36,560 bases of DNA from Pseudomonas congelans (GTDB lineage Bacteria; Pseudomonadota; Gammaproteobacteria; Pseudomonadales; Pseudomonadaceae), in the NCBI RefSeq assembly GCF_900103225.1, contig NZ_FNJH01000014.1, positions 1-36,560 on the forward strand, given 5' to 3'. Below are positions 16,123-23,571 of this stretch, in pieces. The notes beneath the pieces were generated by a model. The model worked only from the letters and a program-made list of their open reading frames with translations. It was not told the origin of the DNA and searched no databases. How positions within the stretch are numbered: the stretch's first letter is position 1; the number at the start of each line of letters is the position of its first letter. The position numbers and the translations under genes were made by a program.

Positions 16123-16671
16123 CTAGCTGACGTCAAGTGACTCGAAAGCTCCTCCTGTAGCCTCTCCGGAGGAAATACAAACTTTGAACGGGTACCAAGA
16201 GTCCTCCAAGTACCATCCCTCCCCCGTGATGAATCCATCCGCGAGGGAGACTTGGATATCCCTAATTCCATCTAAAGACAAACGCTCAGTGCACCAGACC
16301 TCAGCCTCTCCTTTGAAAAGCCTAAGCCACAACCCATTTGAAACGAGGGTGCTACCCAGCTCTGGGATGCTGATCAAATTCTCAATATCGCCACCGAAGT
16401 GCTTTACGAGCAGTCCGTTACGAACGTCCACGATGTAACCCTGACCACCGGCAACTACGATCACATGAAAAGTTGATTCCACTTCCAACACGCAGTTGAA
16501 GCGGCAAAACCCGGGTTGGAAGTTTCCCACCCAAGAAGGCATCCCTTCAGGCAAGAACCTGATAACGATCCCCTCACTATGCTGCCCTTGGCCGGTTGCA
16601 CTGAACTGGAGAGGAAGAGGGCCATCACCTGGCAGCCCAGGAAGAAGCTGATGATGCGGCGTATCGGTCAT
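16123..16671 (-). CDS. Hypothetical protein, beta-rich
   Basis: A 182-residue product facing the GTPase operon. I do not recognise a named family with certainty. It is beta-rich with regular Gly/Val/Trp spacing; the central and C-terminal parts (HVIVVAGGQGYIVDVRNG, SLADGFITGEGWYLEDSW) resemble small beta-propeller-like hypothetical proteins that are common in bacteria, often in accessory DNA. There is no signal peptide, no membrane segment and no catalytic motif. The ATG has only a weak purine stretch upstream. Being single and antisense to the operon, it looks like independent cargo of the same island. Confidence 0.6.
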   Translation of the reverse strand: MTDTPHHQLLPGLPGDGPLPLQFSATGQGQHSEGIVIRFLPEGMPSWVGNFQPGFCRFNCVLEVESTFHVIVVAGGQGYIVDVRNGLLVKHFGGDIENLISIPELGSTLVSNGLWLRLFKGEAEVWCTERLSLDGIRDIQVSLADGFITGEGWYLEDSWYPFKVCISSGEATGGAFESLDVS

Positions 16672-17107
16672 AAATTTGCCCGGCTGCGGAGTTTATTTCA
16701 GTCGAATCATGACACTACCTGCCCCTCCGTTACAGAGGCGTGACCTTCCAAAGGTGGGGCAGCTATCGAGGAGCTGTCAATCTGGGTTGAACACAGAGGG
16801 TCTACAGAAGTGGCACAGAACATTTGAGTAGCACTGGATACCCTGGATGGATGCAGATTCATCACCCTTGCTCTCGCCTCACTGGCGGCAGAAGGTAGCG
16901 CCGTGTATGCCCACGTGTATGCCTAACCGAGTCACCACCAAACAAACCCTTTAAATACGGGGCTCTTACTAACCGGTTCAAACGACGCCTGGGCACCATA
17001 TTGAAATCTAGATGTGTCTTGGATAGTGGACAGTCTACAAAGAACTCCGAAAGCCCGCCTTGAGCGGGCTTTGTTGTTTCTGGCTTTTGGTGCTGGATGA
17101 GGTCGTC
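16672..17107. other. Gene-free stretch ending in repeat copy B
   Basis: No gene is supported. The only clear content is at the right end, where a degraded tRNA 3' half (CCGGTTCAAACGACGCCTGG then GCACCA, 16973-16996) leads into att-like copy B. Confidence 0.5.
16987..17085 (+). repeat. att-like direct repeat, copy B
   Basis: GCCTGGGCACCATATT, then GTGTCTTGGATAGTGGACAG, TCTACAAAGAACTCCGAAAG and a copy of the tRNA terminator hairpin (AGCCCGC-CTTGA-GCGGGCT, 17052-17070). This matches copy A over about 100 bases with small gaps. It marks the right end of the module carrying the GTPase operon and the left end of the module carrying the MFS transporter. Confidence 0.7.
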
Positions 17108-17452
17108 ATGTGCGCTCCGCACTTCATCGGCGAGAAGATGTTGGCCCAGCAAATGGCCCAAGCGAACAAGGAACTGAAAGCGGGCATCGAGGTACGCATG
17201 CTCGCCCCCCCAACCGATGCCAGCAAAGGCCTCGGTATGTTCGACGCCCTGAGCGGTTTCCAAGATGCGGCAGCACTGGCACACCGCTCACCGCCTTTCT
17301 CACAACCCCAGGAAAAAGATGTATTTATTTTCATACACAATTCGAAACACCTCATCCCCCTAAATCCGAACCCCTCAGACAATACAACCGGACATATTGT
17401 CGCACCCCAAAAAATGGCTTGCGGTTGTGATGAATCGTTTCATCTGGCATAA
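17108..17452 (+). pseudogene. Partial gene starting MCAPHF, counterpart of the copy-A gene
   Basis: A 114-residue frame with GAGG five bases before ATG. The first 60 residues (MCAPHFIGEKMLAQQMAQAN and on, to AALAHR) look like a real protein start. After about residue 60 the composition changes and becomes AT-rich and nonsense-like, so the gene is probably truncated by the junction near 17290. The start region resembles that of the gene at 7232 (MCDPRI), and both follow a repeat copy at a similar distance. It has no clear function. Confidence 0.4.
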
Positions 17453-17662
17453 AAGGTCGGCTTCGGGCTCGAAAATCTAGGAAAACATAGATTAATGGGT
17501 CGACGATAGCTGCTCCAATGTCAGACCCCACGCGTCAAATAATCAAGCCAGTTTTGCTCGCTGCCCGAAGCGGATGCCTGTGCTATCCAATCTGTCTTTC
17601 AACCTCATCGAGGCCATTCCTACGGCGCGCCCAAACGTCGTGCAACAAAAAGGACCGGAAAA

Positions 17663-19021
17663 TTGAGCGATCAATCAACTCCGAACACTCCACTCGTTAG
17701 ATTCTGCGACAAAGTTGGTATTCCCTATCCCATGTTCTGGGGTTTTGTCGGCCTGTTGATCTTCATGATCGGCGATGGCGTAGAACTCGGATACCTCTCG
17801 CCCTTCCTCAGTGAACGCGGCATGCCCGGCGATGAAGTCGCCATGATCTTCACCATCTATGGCGTCACGGTCGGTATTTCATCGTGGCTCGCCGGCGCGC
17901 TCTCCAATATCTGGGGCCCGAAACGGGTGATGTTCATGGGGTTGATCATCTGGAGCGTGTTCGAAGTGCTCTTCCTGGTCTACGGCCTGCAGGAATTGAG
18001 CTATTCCATGATTCTGCTGACCTATGGTTTGCGCGGTTTCGGTTATCCGCTCTTCGCCTACGGTTTTCTGGTCTGGATCGCGGCTTCCACGCCGTCCCGC
18101 AAGATGGGCATGGCCGTGGGCTGGTTCTGGGTGGCTTACGCCGCGGGCCTGCCAATGCTGGGCTCTCTGGTGGCGAGCATCGCTATTCCGCTGATTGGCG
18201 CGTTGCTGACCTTCTGGTTGTCTTTCGCCCTGGTGGTCATCGGTGGTGTGATTGGTCTGGTCGGGATGCGCGAAGCTCATGGCATGCGGCGACTGGCGCC
18301 GGAAGGCGAGCGCCCGCTGGTGTCGATGGCTAAGAACATCACCATCATGTGGACACGTCCTAAAGTGTCGTTGGCCGGTATCGTCCGCGTCATCAACACC
18401 TCGTCGATGTTTGGCTTTCTGGTGGTCATGCCAGGGTTCTTCATGCAAACCGTTGGCTTCACCCTGGAAGAGTGGCTGCGCCTGCTGACCATCGTGTTTG
18501 TGTTCAACATCATCGGCAACCTGGGCTCCAGCGTCATCAGCACCAAGATCGGTTATCGCAACACGATCCTCTGGTTTGGCGCAGTGGGCAGCACGATCAG
18601 TACGCCGCTGTTCTTCTTCATGCCACAGGCGTTTCCGAACGACTTCCTGATCGCCTCGATCTTCGGCGCCTTCTACGGCCTGACCCTGGCGTGCTTCGTG
18701 CCGCTGTCGGCGCTTGCACCTGCTTTGGCACCGAACAACAAAGCGGCTGCCTTGTCGGTGTTGAGCCTGGGTGCAGGCGCGTCGACGTGGGTTGGCCCGG
18801 CTGTTGTTGCGATCTTCAATGAAAGTTATGGCATTGAAGGCGTGGTCTGGGCGTTCTCCGGGTTGTACGCACTGAGTGCTGTGCTGACCGTATTCCTGAA
18901 AGATCCGGAGCCGGTGCATGACCCGATTCTGATCAAGATCAAGCGTCGGATCAAAGTGTTCGCGCCGCGTCTGGATTATCGTTGGGCTCACGCTGAGGAT
19001 CCGAAGCAAGGGCAAAGCTGA
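17663..19021 (+). CDS. MFS transporter, RbtT/DalT/CsbX-like (polyol or sugar-acid permease)
   Basis: A 452-residue protein with 12 predicted membrane helices, the length of major facilitator permeases. The N-terminal segment FWGFVGLLIFMIGDGVELGYLSPFL is typical of the RbtT/DalT/CsbX subfamily of ribitol/arabitol-type transporters. Import of a polyol or sugar acid by proton symport is the likely role; the substrate is unknown. The start is a TTG with a distant AGGA, so the exact N-terminus is unsure, but no ATG occurs before the first helix. Codon use is like core Pseudomonas genes, unlike the GTPase operon. It sits alone between att-like copies B and C, without catabolic partners. Confidence 0.8.
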   Translation: MSDQSTPNTPLVRFCDKVGIPYPMFWGFVGLLIFMIGDGVELGYLSPFLSERGMPGDEVAMIFTIYGVTVGISSWLAGALSNIWGPKRVMFMGLIIWSVFEVLFLVYGLQELSYSMILLTYGLRGFGYPLFAYGFLVWIAASTPSRKMGMAVGWFWVAYAAGLPMLGSLVASIAIPLIGALLTFWLSFALVVIGGVIGLVGMREAHGMRRLAPEGERPLVSMAKNITIMWTRPKVSLAGIVRVINTSSMFGFLVVMPGFFMQTVGFTLEEWLRLLTIVFVFNIIGNLGSSVISTKIGYRNTILWFGAVGSTISTPLFFFMPQAFPNDFLIASIFGAFYGLTLACFVPLSALAPALAPNNKAAALSVLSLGAGASTWVGPAVVAIFNESYGIEGVVWAFSGLYALSAVLTVFLKDPEPVHDPILIKIKRRIKVFAPRLDYRWAHAEDPKQGQS

Positions 19022-19048
19022 TTCAGAGCCCCAAGCTTTGCAGGAAAG

Positions 19049-19084
19049 AGCCGCCGCAGACTGCACACGCACTCTGCGGCGGCT
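19049..19084 (+). terminator. Terminator of the MFS gene
   Basis: A perfect 12-bp stem AGCCGCCGCAGA/TCTGCGGCGGCT with a 12-base loop, beginning about 27 bases after the MFS stop. The following T run is short (GGCTTTATTT). Confidence 0.7.
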
Positions 19085-19106
19085 TGGCTTTATTTGCGTG
19101 ATTCAT

Positions 19107-19160
19107 GCCTGGGCACTCTGTTGAAATCTAGATGTGTTTTGGACAGTCTACGAAGAACTT
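19107..19160 (+). repeat. att-like direct repeat, copy C
   Basis: GCCTGGGCACTCTGTTGAAA followed by GATGTGTTTTGGACAGTCTA and CGAAGAACTT. It shares TTGAAATCTAGATGTGT with copy B, but its TACGAAGAAC agrees with copy A. It ends before the terminator hairpin. It bounds the MFS module on the right. Confidence 0.65.
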
Positions 19161-19216
19161 TTGAGTACTAGCCATATGGACCGGACATGCTGAAACGCAC
19201 CTAGCTCGCACATATC

Positions 19217-19942
19217 TCAGCCCAGCATGCCCCTCATGCTCTGCTGCAACGAAGACTTGAGCGCCGTATCACCGGCTACAAGGCGATAAAGCTCTAGGTC
19301 CTGACCGCGGCGTATCAGCATCACTTCCTCGAAGATCTTCTCGAATGGCTACTGTCGCGATCCTGCTTGTACTGCTTCTGCCCGTGATAACGGGCGGTCT
19401 GGCCGGTCCAGGGGTTCTTCAGCTCCAGCGTGGCGAAGGGCAGCCCGTTGATGAAAAGCACCAGGTCGATCTCTTCTAAGGTATTGCTCAGGGAGTAACG
19501 CACCTGGCGGGTGCTACTAAAGAGATTCGCCGCGAACTGGCGTTTGTTCCGCTCCGAGCTGCTCGCCAACGGCGCGGGGTACATGAGGTTGAGGTGCACA
19601 TCGTCGATGGCCAGGCCGCGCTTTAGTAGGTGCAGCACTCCGTATTTTTTCGCCATCCGGTCGAAGCGCTCCAGAATGCGCAGGTCCCAGTCCTCGTAGC
19701 GCTGCTTGAGGCGTTCCAGCTCATCGCTCTGGCTGGCCTTCAAGGAACTGCCATAAACAGCGAGCATCTACGGCATAGCGGGCATTAAAGTCCTGGGCGC
19801 GGCCCAGTTGGTAAGCGTGATGGGTGCTGAAGGGCAATTCTGCCGCGCGGTCGCGGATCACATTCTGCTCTTCCAGGCAGGTGCCGGTCAGGTACTTTTC
19901 GATACTCGCTTCCAGCGCCTGCTCGTTGGTTTTGCTTACCAT
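19217..19942 (-). pseudogene. hsdR: Type I restriction endonuclease subunit R, broken remnant
   Basis: Starting at 19942 the frame reads MVSKTNEQALEASIEKYLTG to ARYAVDARCLWQFLEG, the N-terminus of HsdR. It then shifts frame near 19730 and continues as SQSDELERLKQRYEDWDLRI to LFINGLPFATLELKNPWTGQ, the HsdR N-terminal nuclease domain with its E-L-K motif. At about 19345 this ends abruptly. A different frame gives a 45-residue tail (PFEKIFEEVMLIRRGQDLEL to QQSMRGMLG-stop, ending at 19217) that looks like a genuine protein C-terminus. The ATPase/translocase core is missing, so this is a frameshifted, internally deleted pseudogene. Confidence 0.8.
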
Positions 19943-20407
19943 TCCAGCTTCGTTATCCCTTGTTCGCTTATTGGGGCCAGGCTCGCCCAGCGTGGCGCGC
20001 GAATGTCTAAAAATATCCAGCCAACGGGGTTTAGATATTCGTCGCTACTTACCTTTATTTCTACTAATTCATTGATTTATATAGGGTTAAAAGCTGGAGC
20101 AGGCTCGGTTGACAATCTGCAAAATGTCTAACACCCCGGCTAATTCGTCTAAAGCGCTCATGCAGCCAAATGAGCATTTTTTCCAAGGCCCTAATCTACA
20201 AAGTTTTAGGGTGCTGCCTGGAGGCGTTGGCCGCATCAGTCAAATGGCCGGCAAATTGAGCAGTGCAAGTGGGAGCGGCTAAAACCGCGCCTTTCCTTGG
20301 CCTGCCCGCTTGCAATGGCCGCTCCAGTCAAATGAGTTCGGGCAATGCCTCCAAGCATCTTTTGTCATCGCCAGACCATTTCCTGAATGTCTAAAAATGT
20401 CTAGAAA
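19943..20407. other. Gene-free stretch with AATGTCTA repeats and a large imperfect inverted repeat
   Basis: No gene is supported. AATGTCTA occurs at 20002, 20123, 20386 and 20396, and again at 20507 inside the next gene, with an inverted copy at 20416. Between about 20217 and 20352 the ends are inversely related (CCTGGAGGC against GCCTCCAAG, GTGGGAGCGGC against GCCGCTCC, GTGCAAG against CTTGCAA), with AGTCAAATG repeated directly inside. Confidence 0.5.
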
Positions 20408-21658
20408 TTAGCCTTTAGACATTTGCCACAGCTTACCCTTTGGCTCGATAACCCCTTGTTTTTTCAAGGATTTCAGCAAGTTCTTAATCTTGTGGGCCTT
20501 CTGTTGAATGTCTAAAACGTCCGGCAGTTTGTCTACGAGTAGCTTGTCGATGGCGGACCGTCTGGCCGATCCGGACTGTTGGATTAATTCGCAGATCAGA
20601 CGCTTGTAATGCGTGTCATCAATGCCACGGTTAAGAATGTACTGAGCTAGATCGTCGCTGTGCCGCGCCACTTGAGCGGAGATATGGAAATTGGGCTTGC
20701 GCCCCTCGATCAGCCTCTGCGCCTTGAGATGGCGAACCTGTGCATCACTCAGTGATTTGTGCTTCTGCACCCTATCCAGCAGGATGATGTCGTCCAACGC
20801 CAGGTTGGGCAGCTCGGCGAGCTTGCGCGCATAGCTGATGTCCAGCACGCGCCCGGTGATGGTCACCTGCACGCGGTTTTGCTCCAGCTGGTATTCCGGC
20901 AGGGGGAAGAAGCGATTCTTCTGGATCAGGAACATTTTGCGGATGCCGCTGCCGATGGTGTCGATCATGTTCAGGTTGACCATGGCATCGGTGAGGAAGC
21001 GGTTGCGATAGCGGCTTTCCGGCGCGTCGGCCTGGATCACCTGCTCGACCGATCCGGGAATAAAAGCGCCGGGGTTGCTGAAGCACAGCTGTCCGTCCTC
21101 GAACTCCACCACCGAGACCTTGCCGCCCAACTGGTAGTCCTGATGGGCGATGGCGTTGTTGAGCGCCTCACGGATGATAAAGGGGTCGTACTGATCGACC
21201 TCTTCGGGGAACAGCGAGCTATCCGACATATAGCGGTATTTCAGGTTTCGGATCTTGCGGTACACCTCGTCGGCACTAGCCAGCAGCGGGCAAGAAAAAT
21301 GCTGGTAGTCACGCTCTGAGCCGTCACGATCCTTGAGAATCCAGCTAATGGTGGGCGAGGCCGGATTGAGCCAGTGCGCTGCCTCAGGCTTACCCAGCAG
21401 CAGGATGGCGGTACGCGTGATCTGCCCCTGAATGGTCAGCTTGGATTTGTTGAGAAAGGCTTCATCGCTCCAGGCCGGCAGTTCGGCAGCCATCTTGGGA
21501 TGCTTGGTGGCAAATTCGCGGCGAGCCAAGGCGATGGCCTCCGTACTCAAATCAGCCAGACTTGCGCCGGGACAAATGCCCGCACTCCAATCCTGCGGAC
21601 GATTCTGGCCACGGATGCGCTCGATTTCTTCAAGCGACAGCGGCCCGAGGGATTGCAA
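20408..21658 (-). CDS. ATP-binding (HATPase_c_4/AlbA_2-type) protein of a type I RM locus, N-terminally truncated
   Basis: A 416-residue frame from a TTG codon. REALNNAIAHQDYQLGG (163-179) with FSNPGAF (193-199) is the HATPase_c_4 signature of Schlafen/AlbA_2-type proteins, and the C-terminus ends in winged-helix-like segments. Full-length relatives start with an AlbA_2 domain of about 150 residues, absent here: the same frame upstream hits a stop only seven codons before the TTG (DALLSLQSLGPLSL reads through it). The gene is therefore probably 5'-truncated and may be dead. Such genes commonly lie between hsdS and hsdR; here the hsdR remnant follows on the same strand, while hsdM and hsdS are gone. 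Confidence 0.7.
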   Translation of the reverse strand: MQSLGPLSLEEIERIRGQNRPQDWSAGICPGASLADLSTEAIALARREFATKHPKMAAELPAWSDEAFLNKSKLTIQGQITRTAILLLGKPEAAHWLNPASPTISWILKDRDGSERDYQHFSCPLLASADEVYRKIRNLKYRYMSDSSLFPEEVDQYDPFIIREALNNAIAHQDYQLGGKVSVVEFEDGQLCFSNPGAFIPGSVEQVIQADAPESRYRNRFLTDAMVNLNMIDTIGSGIRKMFLIQKNRFFPLPEYQLEQNRVQVTITGRVLDISYARKLAELPNLALDDIILLDRVQKHKSLSDAQVRHLKAQRLIEGRKPNFHISAQVARHSDDLAQYILNRGIDDTHYKRLICELIQQSGSARRSAIDKLLVDKLPDVLDIQQKAHKIKNLLKSLKKQGVIEPKGKLWQMSKG

Positions 21659-21910
21659 GCTAAGGAGCGCATCTTAACCAATGCAGCCGCGCTTTTGGCA
21701 GAGAAGACAAGCAAAGGGGTGACCTTGCCTCTGCACAGCAAACCGTCCTGGCCCCGACCATGCATTGCCACCTACAAGCGTGATGGTGCACCTATCAGGA
21801 ATCGCGGCTCAGCTATCAGTAATGAGCAATGGCAGGCCTCTTGAGCCAAAGCCCCGGGAGGGCTTTACCGTCCAGCCCAATTACTTCAAAACACCTAAAA
21901 CCCAACCTCC

Positions 21911-22537
21911 TCACCCCAACAACCCAGCACTCCCAACCATCCTCACCCCCCACTCCACCCGCTCAGCAATACCCTGAATCAACACACCCCGATCCTCCCC
22001 CAGCAGCGCTCTAAGCTGATGGGGAGCGAACACCAGATCAATGAATTGACGGGCCAGTGCGTCAGGGTCGGTGGGCTGGTCCGGGCCCGCCAATATCGCC
22101 GAACGTACTCTGGTGAAACCGCCTTCCCACCCGATTCGGTTGACCTCAGCCGCCAGCAGCGGGGTGCGGTTGGAGGTGGCGATTACCAGGCGCATCATGG
22201 CCAGGGTATCGGCTTGCAGTGCGTGTTCGAGGATGCCGTGGCCCACGTGCTGCAGGCGGCCTTCGAGGGGGAGCGCGGGAGTCGTTTCGGCGGGCGCCAG
22301 CAAGGTGGCTACGTGGCGTCGTACAACGGCTTCGAACAGCGCTTCTTTGTTGGCGTAACGCGCATAGAGCGTGGCTTTGCTGGCACCGGCCGCGCGGGCG
22401 ATGTCTTCGCATGAGGTGCCTTCGAAACCGCAGGCCAGAAAGCGCTGCAGCGCGGCATCCAGCAATCGACGCTCGGCCTCGCCCGCCTGGTCTTGCCTGG
22501 GCCTGCCGCCTTTGGATTTGGTCTTGATCGCTGTCAT
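21911..22537 (-). CDS. TetR/AcrR-family transcriptional repressor
   Basis: 208 residues from ATG 22537. A basic N-terminal arm (KTKSKGGRPRQ) leads into a classic TetR helix-turn-helix (RRLLDAALQRFLACGFEGTS, then SKATLYARYANKEALFEAVV, about 22-75), followed by a helical ligand domain. It is divergent from the NmrA-like and epoxide hydrolase genes; a palindrome lies between them (22572-22593). A TTG at 22573 would extend the protein by 12 residues but overlaps that palindrome, so the ATG is preferred. It probably represses the divergent pair and itself, released by a small hydrophobic ligand. Confidence 0.88.
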   Translation of the reverse strand: MTAIKTKSKGGRPRQDQAGEAERRLLDAALQRFLACGFEGTSCEDIARAAGASKATLYARYANKEALFEAVVRRHVATLLAPAETTPALPLEGRLQHVGHGILEHALQADTLAMMRLVIATSNRTPLLAAEVNRIGWEGGFTRVRSAILAGPDQPTDPDALARQFIDLVFAPHQLRALLGEDRGVLIQGIAERVEWGVRMVGSAGLLG

Positions 22538-22571
22538 GGCCGGCAACTTACAGCCCGCTTGTTTGTTCGTC

Positions 22572-22593
22572 AACTAAACGGTAACGTTCAGTT
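22572..22593. promoter_or_regulatory. TetR operator palindrome
   Basis: AACTAAACG-GTAA-CGTTCAGTT: 9-base arms with one mismatch, between the divergent TetR and NmrA-like genes. TetR-family regulators typically bind such palindromes next to their own gene. Confidence 0.6.
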
Positions 22594-22650
22594 AAATGGA
22601 AGCAGGTAAACGCCGTTTCTACCTATTCATAACGATCAAGGAAGCGCTTT

Positions 22651-23571
22651 GTGAATGACGCGACTGCTTTACCCATAGTGGTTGCTGGCGCTACGGGAGA
22701 TTTGGGCCAACGCGTCGTGCGGGCCTTGGCAGAGCGCGGTGCCCATGTCATAGCGCTGGTTCGTCCGGGCACTGAGTCAGCCCGGCTGAATGGCCTGCGC
22801 AACAGCAGCACGACGATCACGCCTGTTTCACTGGATGACGCTCAGGGCCTGCGCCGTGCCATTGCCGGTTCGGGTTGTGTGGTGTCTACGCTCAACGGCC
22901 TGGAAGAGGTGATCATCGGGCAGCAGGGCAGGCTGTTGGAGGCTGCGGTGGCAGCTGGCGTGCCCAGGTTTATTCCCTCGGATTACTCGCTCGACTACAC
23001 CCGTACCCGACCTGGCGATAACCGCAACCTGGACCTTCGCCGACGCTTCGTCACCCAGCTCGATGCGGCCGACATCAGCGTGACCTCGATCCTCAACGGT
23101 GGCTTTCTGGAGCTGCTCGAAGGCGACGCGCCGATCGTGCTGCCTGGGCGCCGGGTGCTGCATTTCGGTGATGCACAACAGCCGCTGGACTTCACTGCCA
23201 AGGACGACGTAGCCGCCTTCACCGCCGATGCCGCGCTGGATCCCCACACGCCGCGTTTTCTGCGCATTGCCGGTAACAGCCTGTCGCCTGCGCAGATCGC
23301 CAGCGTCCTCACCGAACTGACCGGGCATCTCTACCGCACGCTGCGCCCCGGCAATATCGGCACGCTGTCCACCCTTATCGGTGTGGTGCGCGCGCTCACG
23401 CCTGCCAGTGACAAGCCGTTCCCGGCCTGGCAGGGCATGCAATACCTGCGCGACATGATGAGTGGGCGCGGCAAGCTGCTCAATCTGGATAACGACCGCT
23501 ATGGCCAACGTGAATGGGCGTCCGTTCGTGACACGCTGGCCCGTACCCATGTGCAAGGGAGTAAACAATGA
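22651..23571 (+). CDS. NmrA-like NAD(P)-binding oxidoreductase (atypical SDR)
   Basis: 306 residues from GTG, with AAGGAAG seven bases upstream. The N-terminal Rossmann motif GATGDLGQRV (13-22) and the ALVRPG arginine region fit NmrA/isoflavone-reductase-like atypical short-chain dehydrogenases, which reduce small aromatic or quinone-like substrates or sense redox state. The middle contains FIPSDYSLDYT, the family's 'PSDY' region. Its stop overlaps the epoxide hydrolase start by four bases (ATGA), so the two are translated together under the TetR regulator. The substrate is unknown. Confidence 0.82.
   Translation: MNDATALPIVVAGATGDLGQRVVRALAERGAHVIALVRPGTESARLNGLRNSSTTITPVSLDDAQGLRRAIAGSGCVVSTLNGLEEVIIGQQGRLLEAAVAAGVPRFIPSDYSLDYTRTRPGDNRNLDLRRRFVTQLDAADISVTSILNGGFLELLEGDAPIVLPGRRVLHFGDAQQPLDFTAKDDVAAFTADAALDPHTPRFLRIAGNSLSPAQIASVLTELTGHLYRTLRPGNIGTLSTLIGVVRALTPASDKPFPAWQGMQYLRDMMSGRGKLLNLDNDRYGQREWASVRDTLARTHVQGSKQ

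Noticed and set aside
17518..17700. 60-residue frame before the MFS gene
   Set aside because: Overlaps the MFS start, no ribosome-binding site, Ser/Arg/Cys-rich random composition.
17879..19072. Long minus-strand frame opposite the MFS gene
   Set aside because: His/Gln/Arg-rich antisense shadow; the plus-strand protein has clear membrane helices.
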